From NCBI GenBank assembly GCA_051880615.1, contig JBJEOH010000028.1, forward strand, positions 68,528 to 132,527: a stretch of 64,000 nucleotides of DNA, given 5' to 3'. The notes under the pieces are model-generated. The model saw only the letters and a program-made list of their open reading frames with translations, was not told the origin of the DNA and ran no database searches. Shown here piece by piece: positions 33,442-43,400 of the stretch. A program made the translations under genes and the position numbers. Numbering within the stretch: the stretch's first letter is position 1; each line of letters begins with the position of its first letter. The stretch comes from UBA7067 sp051880615. GTDB lineage: Bacteria; Bacillota; Clostridia; Oscillospirales; Acutalibacteraceae.

Positions 33442-34455
33442 TTATCCCATTTTAACATTTACTATATGCGAAATTCCGGGTATACTTTCACCCTGCTGTG
33501 ACGAGGTAGGCGACATAAGTGCGCCTGTTGCGGCGAGAATGACATTTCTGAGCTTGCCGCTCTCAATAGAATTCAGTATACAGGAGCAAAAAACGGAGGC
33601 TGCACAGCCGCAGCCGCTTCCGCCTGCGTGAACATCCTGACCCTCACGGTCAAAAATCAAAAGACCGCAGTCGTTATGGTTTTGCGAGATGTCAAATCCC
33701 TCCTTTAGCATCAGCTCGCACAGCAGGCTTGAGCCGACTTCGCCGAGGTCGCCCGTTAATATTAAGTCATAATCGGAGGGCTTTGTTTCGGTGTCAAGCA
33801 GAAACTCAGAAATACTCTGTGCCGCAGCCGGTGCCATTGCGGCTCCCATATTGTTTGCGTCCTTTATTCCCAAATCCACCATTTTGCCGATGTGAACAGC
33901 CTCAATATACGGCTTGCCGGGCGTGTTTTTGCCGACTATTGCACATCCGCCGCCCGTAACAGTGCGCTGTGCGGTCGGTGTGCGCTGACCGCCGTATTCG
34001 AGAGGAAAACGGAATTGCCGTTCTGCCGAGCAAAAGTGCGACGCAGTAACAGCCGCAGCAATATCGGCAATGCCGCAGTTCACGAACAGCGAGCTTAAAA
34101 GCAGAGTCTGTGCCATTGTGGAGCAAGCGCCGTACTGCCCCAGATACGGCACGCTGAATTCAAGAAGACCAAAGCTTGATGAAATGCACTGGTTTAAAAG
34201 GTCGCCGGAGAACATAATGTCAATGTCTTGCGGGTGAAGATGCCCTCTTTCAAGCGCCTCTAAAAATGCCTGCTGCTGAAAATAGCTCTCCGACTTTTCC
34301 CATGTTTCCTGTCCTGCGGTTGAATCGTAATATATTTTGTCAAAAAAGTCCTTCAGCGGTCCTTCGCCCTCTGTCTTGCCGACAACAGAGCCTCGGCTGA
34401 TGATTGACGGTCGGTTGTTTAGCGTAAAGGTGCTTCTTCCGTGTCTGCTTACCAT
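33442..34455 (-). CDS. spoVAD: Stage V sporulation protein AD
   Basis: Thiolase-fold protein of the SpoVA apparatus that imports dipicolinic acid into the forespore; SpoVAD binds the ligand in Bacillus. The 337-residue protein matches the family in RPSIISRGSVVGKTEGEGPL, HPQDIDIMFSGDLLNQCISS, YGACSTMAQTLLL, LTGDLGEVGSSLLCELM and GSGCGCAASVFCSCIL. The frame extends 35 codons upstream, but ATG 34455 has AGGTGAT before it and gives the usual length. spoVAC and spoVAE are not adjacent. It shows that the host is a spore-former. Confidence 0.93.
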   Translation of the reverse strand: MVSRHGRSTFTLNNRPSIISRGSVVGKTEGEGPLKDFFDKIYYDSTAGQETWEKSESYFQQQAFLEALERGHLHPQDIDIMFSGDLLNQCISSSFGLLEFSVPYLGQYGACSTMAQTLLLSSLFVNCGIADIAAAVTASHFCSAERQFRFPLEYGGQRTPTAQRTVTGGGCAIVGKNTPGKPYIEAVHIGKMVDLGIKDANNMGAAMAPAAAQSISEFLLDTETKPSDYDLILTGDLGEVGSSLLCELMLKEGFDISQNHNDCGLLIFDREGQDVHAGGSGCGCAASVFCSCILNSIESGKLRNVILAATGALMSPTSSQQGESIPGISHIVNVKMG

Positions 34456-34671
34456 ATTATCACCTGCAAATGTTTTATTTTTATTGTTTTCTTTGAGCGT
34501 GATAATATTCACGATAAAATAAGTTTGACACAGTATTTGCCATATGATATGATGAAACAAAACAAATTACGCTGCTTATGGGCGGCGACGGAGAGCTATA
34601 CCCAAAAGTCAAGTAAACCCGAAATAATAAAAATAAACTAAAAGGAAATGAGATTCCACTGGGATCACAAC

Positions 34672-34706
34672 AAACCCCCGAAGAGCTCCGGCTCTTCGGG
34701 GGTTTT
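34672..34706. terminator. Strong hairpin between valS and spoVAD
   Basis: 15-bp perfect stem (34672-34686 with 34691-34705) with a 4-nt loop and short T-runs on both strands. It lies about 125 nt past the valS stop. A second, imperfect stem at 34796-34822, nearer valS, followed by TTTATTA on the minus strand, may be the first terminator. Confidence 0.7.
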
Positions 34707-34832
34707 GTGCGCTGTTTTATGCTTTTACAACGGGAATACGGATTTCGCTTTGTATGCAGCCGGTATACAGTCGCCGTTGCTCCTTGTTGTAATAAACCCG
34801 CCTGTTCGCCGAGCAGACGGGTCTGTTAATGT

Positions 34833-37454
34833 TTATTTCAAAGCAGCGATAGCAGCCTCAATCATTGCGATTTTTTCGCGTTCTCTTGCTGCCTGACCTT
34901 TTACCTTTTCGATTACAGACTCGGGTGCCTTTGCAACAAAGCCCTGATTGTTGAGCTTGCCCTCAGATTGAGCAAGCATCTTCTTTGTTGTCGCAAGCTC
35001 CTTGTTAAGTCTTGCAAGCTCGGCTTCTTTGTCAACAAGCTCCTCCATAGGAATGTAGATTTTAGCGTCGGCGGTTACTATTGTTACCGCGCCGTCAATG
35101 TCAAATGCAGCGCCGATTTCAACCTCGCTTGCAGATGCAAGCTTGATTATAAACGCTTCGCCGCTTTTAAATACAGCCTGCTTTTCGGTTGCGATATAAA
35201 CCTTTGCTTTGCGTGACGGCGGAACATTCATCTCGCTTCTTCTTGTACGGATACCGCGGATAGCCTCCATAACGGTTTCCATCTGTGCGCTTGCCTCAGC
35301 AAAGCACAGGCTCTCGTCAAATACCGGATATTGCTCGAGCATAATAGTCTTGCTGCTGTCGGAATGGGGGAGAGTCTGCCAGATTTCCTCGGTGATGTAC
35401 GGCATAAACGGGTGTAAAAGCTTCAGAGCCTTGTCGAGAACCCAAACGAGTACCTGTCTTGCGTTCTGTGCCGAATCACTTTGCAAGCGAGCTTTTGCAA
35501 GCTCAATATACCAGTCGCAGTAGCAGTCCCATATGAAATCGTAAACCTTTTGAACCGCAATGCCAAGCTCAAAGTTCTTAATGTTTTCGTTGACTTCTTT
35601 TGCTGTGTTGTTGAGCGTGTTTATAATCCATTTGTCCTCTGCTTCAAGCTTTTCGGGCAGCTCGTTTTTAACGCCGTAATCATCTATATTCATATGAACA
35701 AAGCGCGAAGCGTTCCAAAGCTTGTTTGCAAAGTTGCGGCAGGCTTCAACCTTTTTGTCGCTGAAACGCATATCGTTTCCGGGCGAGTTGCCGGTTGCAA
35801 GCATAAGCCTTAATGCGTCTGCGCCGTATTCGTCGATTATCTTCAGCGGGTCAATGCCATTGCCAAGCGATTTTGACATCTTTCTGCCCTGTTCGTCACG
35901 AACAAGACCGTGAATCAATACGGTGTCGAACGGTGCTTTGCCCGTCTGCTCAATGCCCGAGAACATCATTCTCATAACCCAGAAAGGAATAATGTCATAG
36001 CCTGTTACAAGAGTATTAGTCGGATAATAATGTGCAAGCTCCTCTGTGTTATTCGGCCAACCGAGTGTTGAGAACGGCCAGAGTGCCGAGCTGAACCATG
36101 TGTCGAGGGTGTCGGGGTCTTGCTCTATATTTTTGCTGTGGCACTTGCAACATTCGTGCGGCGTTTCTTTTGATACGGTAATATCGCCGCAGTCGGCGCA
36201 GTACCACGCAGGGATTCTGTGTCCCCACCAGAGCTGTCTTGAAATGCACCAGTCGCGGATGTTGTTGAGCCAGTGGAAATAAACCTTTTCAAAACGCTGT
36301 GGAACAAACTTTGTTTCGCCGCTTTCAACCGCCTTGATTGCCGGGCCTGCAAGCGGCTTCATCTTTACAAACCATTGCTTAGATACCCTCGGCTCAACTG
36401 TTGTGCCGCAGCGGTAGCAGGTGCCTACATTGTGGCTGTAATCCTCTATTTTTACGAGTGCGCCCTCAGCTTTTAAATCTTCAACAATAGCCTTGCGAGC
36501 CTCATATCTGTCCATTCCCGCGTATTTCGGGTAGTCGTCGGTGATTTTTGCGTCCGGCGTCATAACGGTAATAACCTCAAGGTTATGGCGCAAGCCAACC
36601 TCAAAGTCATTGGGGTCGTGCGCAGGAGTGATTTTAACAACACCTGTTCCAAATTCAGGCTCAACATATGTGTCGGCAACAATCGGAATTTCTCTGCCTA
36701 CAAGCGGCAGGATAACCGTTTTGCCTATCATATCCTTATATCGCTCGTCATCGGGGTGAACAGCAACGGCTGTATCGCCCAAAAGCGTTTCGGGTCTTGT
36801 TGTGGCGAGATAGATATATCCGCTGCCGTCTGTCAGCTTATAGCGCAGATGCCAGAAGTGACCTGCCTGCTCCTCATATTCAACCTCGGCGTCAGAGATT
36901 GATGTAAGGCAGTGCGGACACCAGTTTATCATTCTCTCGCCTCTGTAAATCAAGCCCTTTTCATATAATGAAACAAAAACCTCTTTAACGGCTTCTGAGC
37001 AACCCTCGTCCATAGTGAAGCGTTCTCTGTCCCAGTCGCAGGAGCTGCCGAGCTTTTTAAGCTGCTCGGTAATTCTGCCGCCGTACTGCTCTTTCCACGC
37101 CCATGCACGCTCTAAAAAGCCTTCGCGACCGAGGTCGTCCTTTGTAACGCCTTCCTTTTTCATCGCTTCAACAATCTTTGCCTCTGTAGCTATAGAGGCG
37201 TGGTCTGTGCCGGGAACCCACAGCGTGTCATAGCCTGACATCCTGTGATAGCGGATTAAAATATCCTGCAAAGTGTTGTCAAGTGCGTGTCCCATATGAA
37301 GCTGACCGGTAATATTCGGCGGCGGCATCACGATTGTATACGGTTTTTTATCCTTATCAAGCTTTGCGTGAAAAAACTTTCCGTCAAGCCAGAAATCATA
37401 GATTTTGTCCTCAACCTCTTTCGGGTTGTAGGCTTTTGCAAGTTCTTTTGCCAT
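34833..37454 (-). CDS. valS: Valine--tRNA ligase
   Basis: Class I aminoacyl-tRNA synthetase charging tRNA-Val. The 873-residue protein has the HIGH-type motif (PPPNITGQLHMGHALDN, about 44-60), the KMSKS loop (KMSKSLGN), the editing CP1 domain with TTRPETLLGDTAV, and a C-terminal coiled coil (about 805-873) rich in Glu, Lys and Leu. Start and length are standard. A consensus promoter lies about 57 nt upstream; the short leader leaves no room for a T-box. Confidence 0.97.
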   Translation of the reverse strand: MAKELAKAYNPKEVEDKIYDFWLDGKFFHAKLDKDKKPYTIVMPPPNITGQLHMGHALDNTLQDILIRYHRMSGYDTLWVPGTDHASIATEAKIVEAMKKEGVTKDDLGREGFLERAWAWKEQYGGRITEQLKKLGSSCDWDRERFTMDEGCSEAVKEVFVSLYEKGLIYRGERMINWCPHCLTSISDAEVEYEEQAGHFWHLRYKLTDGSGYIYLATTRPETLLGDTAVAVHPDDERYKDMIGKTVILPLVGREIPIVADTYVEPEFGTGVVKITPAHDPNDFEVGLRHNLEVITVMTPDAKITDDYPKYAGMDRYEARKAIVEDLKAEGALVKIEDYSHNVGTCYRCGTTVEPRVSKQWFVKMKPLAGPAIKAVESGETKFVPQRFEKVYFHWLNNIRDWCISRQLWWGHRIPAWYCADCGDITVSKETPHECCKCHSKNIEQDPDTLDTWFSSALWPFSTLGWPNNTEELAHYYPTNTLVTGYDIIPFWVMRMMFSGIEQTGKAPFDTVLIHGLVRDEQGRKMSKSLGNGIDPLKIIDEYGADALRLMLATGNSPGNDMRFSDKKVEACRNFANKLWNASRFVHMNIDDYGVKNELPEKLEAEDKWIINTLNNTAKEVNENIKNFELGIAVQKVYDFIWDCYCDWYIELAKARLQSDSAQNARQVLVWVLDKALKLLHPFMPYITEEIWQTLPHSDSSKTIMLEQYPVFDESLCFAEASAQMETVMEAIRGIRTRRSEMNVPPSRKAKVYIATEKQAVFKSGEAFIIKLASASEVEIGAAFDIDGAVTIVTADAKIYIPMEELVDKEAELARLNKELATTKKMLAQSEGKLNNQGFVAKAPESVIEKVKGQAAREREKIAMIEAAIAALK

Positions 37455-37510
37455 TGTACATCTTCCTTTCCACGGTGAAATGAGAATTTTCGCAAATTAA
37501 GTTAATTTAT

Positions 37511-37539
37511 ATTATCACATTTCAATGAGGTTTTGTCAA
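37511..37539 (-). promoter_or_regulatory. Promoter of valS
   Basis: Minus strand TTGACA (37534-37539), 17-bp spacer and GATAAT (37511-37516). Confidence 0.75.
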
Positions 37540-37601
37540 TAACGAGGAATTGCTGTACATAATGCTAAATCGGAAAAATTTAATTGTAACCAAAATATAT
37601 G

Positions 37602-37630
37602 TTGAGTTAATTGTGTTTTTGTGATATAAT
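37602..37630 (+). promoter_or_regulatory. Promoter of the DHHW-family gene
   Basis: TTGAGT (37602-37607), 17-bp spacer and TATAAT (37625-37630). The transcript leader is about 95 nt, with no obvious structure. Confidence 0.7.
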
Positions 37631-37732
37631 GTAGTGTAAGAATCTGCGTATTTCGACAGTTACACCTAAATTACGATGATTTTATTGCTAAACGCTTATT
37701 AAAACTTAGTATAAGCAAAGGGATTGATTGAA

Positions 37733-39019
37733 ATGTCAGGTAACGGATCACAGAAAAAAAGAAGTGACAACGAACCGAAGACCAACCGACGCTCAAAAAC
37801 GGATGAAAGAGCACCGAGATACAGAACCAGTGCCCAGCCGCCGTATCAGAGCACCCGAGGCAGGCGCGAATATTACCGCAAAAAAGAGGCGCTCAGAAAG
37901 AAAAGAGCGAGAAAGCGCGCAGCTGTAGTGTGTACGGTGTTTGCTATTCTTGCGACCGCGGCTATAGTTGCGGTGTTTATATTCAGGGGTTGCAGCGCTC
38001 AGCGCAGTCAGGGTGAAAAAACAGAAACCATAGCAGCGACGCAGGCGGCAACAATAGCTCCGTACACTCCTGTGACAAATGAGCTGCCTTCGCTTGAGGA
38101 CGACGGCTCTGACGGATATATGGACGGAAGCTTGTATATCTGGAATTCGACAGGCTATGACATATTCAAGGGTGACGAAAAGTCTGCGCTTATATATTCA
38201 AGCGCAATAGCTGATTTCAAAAAAGCACTCGGTGATGATTTGAGCGTATTTAATATGGTTGTGCCGAATCACACAGCATACGGGTTGCCTGACAGGCTTT
38301 TATCGGATATTGCCACAAATGCGCAGCGCGATAACACAACGGTTATTTACAGCAACTACGGCGAGCAGGTGATACCGGTTGATGTGTTTAACGAGCTTGG
38401 CGCAAAGCGCAATGATTATATTTTCTATAATACTGACAACCGCTGGACAAGTCTTGGTGCTTATCAGGCGTATACGGCTTTTGCAAAGACAGCCGGCTTT
38501 GAGCCGATTGACTTGGCTTCGCTTAAAAAGCACACAATAAAGGATTACACCGGCGCTTATGTTACCTCTACCGACAACGATGACCTCAAGGCTAATCCGG
38601 ATACAATAAGCTACTATGATATTCCGGGAAAATATAAATGCACGGTTATCGGAAGAAATACTGACGGTACAATTTCTCAGGAGACGAAAACCGTGAATAT
38701 GTATAAAACCGAGTTTGAAGACGGCGAGGATGAGCTGAATGTATTTATTCACGGCGATAATCCGCTGTTTGTCATTGACAACGAGGATAAGGGCGACGGC
38801 AATAAGCTGCTTGTTGTCAAAGATACTTTCGGCAGTGCCATTGTTCCTTTCCTTGCTTATAATTATGACGAGGTGCATGTTATAGACTTCAGATATTACA
38901 GCGGAAATATCAAGGATTACTGCAATAAAAAGGGTATAAAGAGCGTGCTGTTTTTAAACGGAATAATGTCGGCAAACAGCGCGGCACAGATAAACAAAAT
39001 GAAAGAGCTTTTCAAATAA
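37733..39019 (+). CDS. DHHW-family (SGNH/AlgX-like) membrane-anchored protein
   Basis: 428-residue protein with a very basic cytosolic N-terminus (about 60 residues rich in Arg and Lys), one membrane helix (about 64-86, ending in RGCSAQ), a Thr/Ala linker, and an extracytoplasmic domain. That domain resembles DHHW proteins: NVVVPNHTA-like and TDNRWTSLGAYQAY in the middle, then VVKDTFGSAIVPFL and VIDFRYYSGN near the end. The family is related to AlgX/AlgJ SGNH acyltransferase-like domains of exopolysaccharide modification. The eponymous DHHW reads DNRW here, so catalysis may be altered or lost. ATG 37733 is chosen for AAAGGG 10 nt upstream. Confidence 0.72.
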   Translation: MSGNGSQKKRSDNEPKTNRRSKTDERAPRYRTSAQPPYQSTRGRREYYRKKEALRKKRARKRAAVVCTVFAILATAAIVAVFIFRGCSAQRSQGEKTETIAATQAATIAPYTPVTNELPSLEDDGSDGYMDGSLYIWNSTGYDIFKGDEKSALIYSSAIADFKKALGDDLSVFNMVVPNHTAYGLPDRLLSDIATNAQRDNTTVIYSNYGEQVIPVDVFNELGAKRNDYIFYNTDNRWTSLGAYQAYTAFAKTAGFEPIDLASLKKHTIKDYTGAYVTSTDNDDLKANPDTISYYDIPGKYKCTVIGRNTDGTISQETKTVNMYKTEFEDGEDELNVFIHGDNPLFVIDNEDKGDGNKLLVVKDTFGSAIVPFLAYNYDEVHVIDFRYYSGNIKDYCNKKGIKSVLFLNGIMSANSAAQINKMKELFK

Positions 39020-39078
39020 TAGCTTATATCAATATTTAAAAATCAGCATAGTTTAATTTCGTTGAAGGGGGTGTTTGA

Positions 39079-39786
39079 ATGCTGGGAATGAGCGCCGATA
39101 CGACGCTTTACGGCTGCCTGAGTGAGTGTGGCTTGTATTCGGGATATATAAGTGTCAGCAGCATGAAGAACACCCCGGTTTATATTGTTTCAAATACAAA
39201 GCCGCCTGAACAGTTTCTGGGCAAGGTTATCGCCATTTTGCAGAGTAAAAACAAAAGCAAGCTGATAGTAGCTCCTCAGGGGCAGGTTTTTTATCAGTCA
39301 AAGCTCAGTGAGATTTTCCAGCAAAGCGGCAGGATGCCTGAGGAGTATCATCTCAGCTGTCTGTATGAAAAGTCCTGTGGTGCGGTGGTTTTTCACCGCG
39401 GAAAAGACGGGATAAAGCTTTTGCTTGTGCGAAACTGCAACGGAAAATACTGGTCTTTCCCGAAGGGGCATATGGAGGTCGGTGAGAACGAGCATCAGAC
39501 CGCGCTTCGGGAGGTCTATGAGGAAACAGGACTCAGGGTAAAAATATACAGCGGCTACAGGCAGGTCAGCGACTATTCGCCGTTTGCCAACATCAAAAAG
39601 AGAGTCGTATTCTTTTTGGCGGAAACCGACAGTGACCGGGTTAAAATTCAGCGCAGCGAGATAGAAAGCTATGTCTGGGCGAGTTTTGAGCAGGCAAAGC
39701 GAATGTGCAGCTATCAGAACGATCTGAGAATTCTTGAATCTGCGCAAAAAGCAATAAAAGCGCACGACAGCAATGTTAAATTATAA
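39079..39786 (+). CDS. Nudix hydrolase with an extra N-terminal domain
   Basis: 235-residue protein. The C-terminal half is a Nudix domain with the full box (GHMEVGENEHQTALREVYEE then TGL, about 135-157) and SCGAVVFHRGKDGIKLLLVR, as in diadenosine-tetraphosphate hydrolase-like proteins. The first roughly 90 residues form a separate domain (YGCLSECGLYSGYISVSSMK and similar) that I do not recognise. GAAGGGGG lies before the ATG. It follows the DHHW-family gene by 59 bp and may share its promoter. Confidence 0.8.
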   Translation: MLGMSADTTLYGCLSECGLYSGYISVSSMKNTPVYIVSNTKPPEQFLGKVIAILQSKNKSKLIVAPQGQVFYQSKLSEIFQQSGRMPEEYHLSCLYEKSCGAVVFHRGKDGIKLLLVRNCNGKYWSFPKGHMEVGENEHQTALREVYEETGLRVKIYSGYRQVSDYSPFANIKKRVVFFLAETDSDRVKIQRSEIESYVWASFEQAKRMCSYQNDLRILESAQKAIKAHDSNVKL

Positions 39787-40125
39787 TATTTTTTCTAATG
39801 GAATATACGCTGGATTTTAACCTTTAAAGTATTATTAGTGCAAAATGTAAGGTTTTGCAAATTTAATTTTTAGTTTTAGTACATCTTGAGCGTTGGGCTC
39901 CTAATTTCGACAAATTAATGCATAAATATACTGTATAATAGAATTGTTATACGCCGAGAAACAGCTTATGCGGAAAAGAAGTTGCAATTTGAAAACTATA
40001 TCTATTGAGAAAAACTGCACAAAAAGCAGGCGATTCTATAAAATACGAAACATTTATGGTGATGTTGCATAAAATCAGCCGATAGAATTTGTGAATAATT
40101 TATTTTAAAAAAGCAATTTTCGCTG
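39787..40125. other. Gene-free AT-rich stretch
   Basis: No credible ORF. A 6-bp AACCTT/AAGGTT pairing near 39819-39857 is the only terminator-like element after the Nudix gene, and it is weak. A TATAAT near 39944 lacks a matching -35 at normal distance. Confidence 0.5.
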
Positions 40126-40154
40126 TTGAATTTCTTGCAGAAATGATGTAAAAT
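40126..40154 (+). promoter_or_regulatory. Promoter of the pilus locus
   Basis: TTGAAT (40126-40131), 17-bp spacer and TAAAAT (40149-40154). The start of transcription is expected near 40161, giving a leader of about 300 nt. Confidence 0.7.
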
Positions 40155-40194
40155 ATTACTAAGTTGAAATTTTACTCAGTTTTAGTTGGTATGG

Positions 40195-40372
40195 AATATG
40201 AGCAAGCGGTGCACAAGGCATCGTATATTGAAGGTATTATAGACAGGTCACAGCTGTCGTGTATCCTGGCAGTATTATCGCTGTCGGACAATTTAATTAC
40301 TGACTTATGGTCTGTTTCTATGCTCATATTACTACTGCAGCATTGCTGCGGTCGGCTGATGTGAGCTTTTTT
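40195..40372 (+). promoter_or_regulatory. Transcription attenuator or riboswitch-like leader of the pilus locus
   Basis: AATATGAGCA (40195-40204) is perfectly complementary to TGCTCATATT (40321-40330), closing a domain of about 116 nt. The second strand can instead pair with ATGTGAGC (40359-40366, 8 bp with one G-U), which is followed by six T (40367-40372). Inside that second stem sits another hairpin, ACTGCAGC/GCTGCGGT (40334-40352). The two states are mutually exclusive, as in an antiterminator/terminator switch. I could not match the enclosed domain to c-di-GMP or other known aptamers by eye. A 57-codon ORF without a clear binding site (40191-40364) also ends inside the terminator stem. 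Confidence 0.65.
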
Positions 40373-40465
40373 GCACCGAAATTGTGTTTATTTCTTAAAA
40401 CCTTTAGGAAATCATGCTAAAGGTAATAGAAAGGTAATAATAGAAAAAAGGGAGAGATGTTTGAA

Positions 40466-43400
40466 ATGACAAGAAAGGCGAGGTCGCACGATGTGCTTGG
40501 CAAGCTTTCGGCATTTTCGATGGCGGTCATTTTGTTGCTGTCGATTTTCGTGCCGATGTTTGCATCAACAGTCAATGCCGGTGCGGCGGCGAGCGATAGC
40601 TACACGGGCGAAATATACATTGATTTGTCGCTTAACAGTGAATGGCTTGAATATGCCAAGAGCGGCAATCTGAAAGTTGGCAGTAATGAGATCACTCAGG
40701 TGGGGGACAGCACATCCACTTTGTTTAAAACCACAGCATCTGCCTCTTATAGCGGCAACGTAAAGTTGAACTATTCTTATACGATTGCAGATCCTGCTGA
40801 AGGAAAATCAAGAGTATATCTGAAAAGCAATACCTACGGAGAAAAGCCTTATGCCTACTACTGGGGCGGCGGTGTAACAACGACGGCATGGCCGGGCGCA
40901 TCTATGACAATGCTCAAAAGTGGTTTTTATTATTTTGATTATCCGTCTGCAGCAACATCTATAATTTTCAGCAATGGCAGTAATAGTAATCAAAGCAGCG
41001 ACCAGACTATTGACAAAACAAACAGCGTATTTAACGGCAGCGACTGGGAAGCATTAAATACAGCTGATATTACAACAACGCATACAGCTACCATAGCTTT
41101 GACCGAGAGAACCACCGATGCAAACAACAAGCTTTATGTTCTTGCTGACGGTTCACTTCAGTGGAGTAAATATAATGATGATGTTACCTCCCGGACATAT
41201 AGCGGTGATACTGTAACCGTAAAGCTCTATGCACCGGGTTGGACAAATCATCAGGTTGTATTTGATGTTGACGAGCCGAACCCTGCTCAATGGAAAACAT
41301 CGGATATGACTGCGGCATCGGCTACAGCCAGCAACGGACAGACCGTATATTATTATGAGGTGCAGGTTCCGGTGGGTTCGGCCTTCTATTTCCAGCCGAA
41401 CACCAACCTGAAAACGGACAACTTAACTGTTCCGGCTGATAATGTTAATCTTTACTATAATGTTGAGAAAAATGCATGGGTAACGATAGACAGCTTAGTT
41501 GTTATTGCTGACTACACCGTTCCGTCAAACTGGGGCGACCAGTCAAATATAGTCGGCGTTAAGGCTACATATTTTGACTATCTGTCAGATAACGAAATCA
41601 ATAACAGCCAGTGGCTGAACACTCCGTCAAATGGCGACTGGTTCCAGTTCGGTCAGTTTAATAAATATATAAGTGATATAGCGGCTGCTAACTCTACATG
41701 GTCATATCCGTTGTATTTTGGTAATTTTTATAAATATGATGATGGTAAGCCGACTGATTATGCAAGCGCAAAAAATGGTCTTACTCGCTATTCCGATACA
41801 AGTAGCTATTTGTATGCAATAAATAACTCCAACGGTATGGCAAAAGCTGGTGGTAACTACTATCAATCCCTTATGGGTCTTGCTTACCCAACGCTTGACG
41901 CTAACGGTGACATTCAGGCAGCTGCAGGCGTTAAGATGCCTTATTTTGACGCTGCAGCACTGCAAAAAAGCAATGTTGCAAAGGTAGTAGACTCTTACTT
42001 CCCGTTCAAGGCGACAACAGACGCTGTCACAGGCGTTACAACCTATTCGTTCAACTCAACGAATGCAACGGATAATGTTTATTTTGCGTGGGATAACGAT
42101 GTGCCGAAATATGTAAACTATGGCGCAGGCACAGCTTACGGAGTTATGGATGCAGGAGGCAGCTACGGCGGCTCAAACGGCTACGGCATATTCCCGTTCA
42201 ACTCGAAAGTGACGAGCATGCCGAAGCTTGAAACTGAGGAACCAGTAGAAACTCCGACAGAAGCACCGACATATGCTGCGCCGTCAGGCGGCGCGCCGAC
42301 ATTGTATAAGTATGCCAGGGCGGATGGCAATGGTGAAATTCCAAAAGATGAAGCTAATTTAAGCCAGGCTATGGAGTGGAACTCGCAATATGGCTATTAT
42401 TATCTTAAAATTACTGATAATACTGGACCTTTGTTTAATATTGAGTACCAAGGGACAATGTATTATAAGGCTACAAAAAATGCATATGCTAATGGTATAT
42501 ATGTCGATGCAACTTGGAGTGGCTGGACCAATATATTTTCCACCGGACATGGTTTTAATGAGTATTACATCATATTTGAACCAAAAAATAAAGTTATCTG
42601 CCCTGTATCGGCGCTTAGCGGAAGTGGCAGTGGTTCGGGTGGTACTCCATCCGGAGATACATATACACGCTATAATAGCTCAAACCTCGACTTTGGCTTT
42701 GGTATCCGCCTTGATATTGACTTCCGTGTACCTGCTTATGGTACAGTTGACGGCACCGAGAACGGAACTCCGGTTACATTTGATTACTCCGGAGATGATG
42801 ACCTCTGGGTTTACATTTCGGACGATTCCGGAAAAAGCAACTTAGTGCTTGACCTCGGCGGCGACCATAAACAGGCAAGCGGTTCAATAAACTTCAAAAC
42901 TATGAGTGCTACTGCAAATGATGTTTTCGCAAACTATGCTGTCGCATCCTCGTCTGATTTACCGACCGTTCCTGATGGAGATTTTTGGGTAAAGACCGAT
43001 TATCAATATTTTTGCATTGAAGTTTGGGAAAACAAAACAGGTGGTACAGAAAATAACAGCAAATATTGGATAGATCCCTATGAACGCTCAGCTGGATATG
43101 CAAAGTTCCATCTCAGTCAATTCACCACAAATACTCTTGGTATTTTCTCAAAATGGCAGAATACAGATGGCTACCTTGCCAACTCACAACAGATTACTCT
43201 TGCGAATTTAAACGGCAAAATATGGAACGCGGATGACGCCACAGAATACACCGGCGAAACATCAGGCGCAACTAACCTTGGTGCTGTAACAACCTACTTC
43301 AACGGCAGTACAGAAGCTACAGCTAATTATCTTGACCCTAACAAGACATACCATATGACGGTATTCTATATGGAACGTGGTCAGGCTGAATCGAACTTCA

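Noticed and set aside
37455..37640. T-box riboswitch ahead of valS
   Set aside because: The promoter leaves a leader of only about 50 nt and there is no T-box core sequence.
40191..40364. A 57-codon ORF in the pilus leader as a normal gene
   Set aside because: No clear ribosome binding site, unusual composition, and complete overlap with strong alternative RNA stems. I mention it only as a possible leader peptide.
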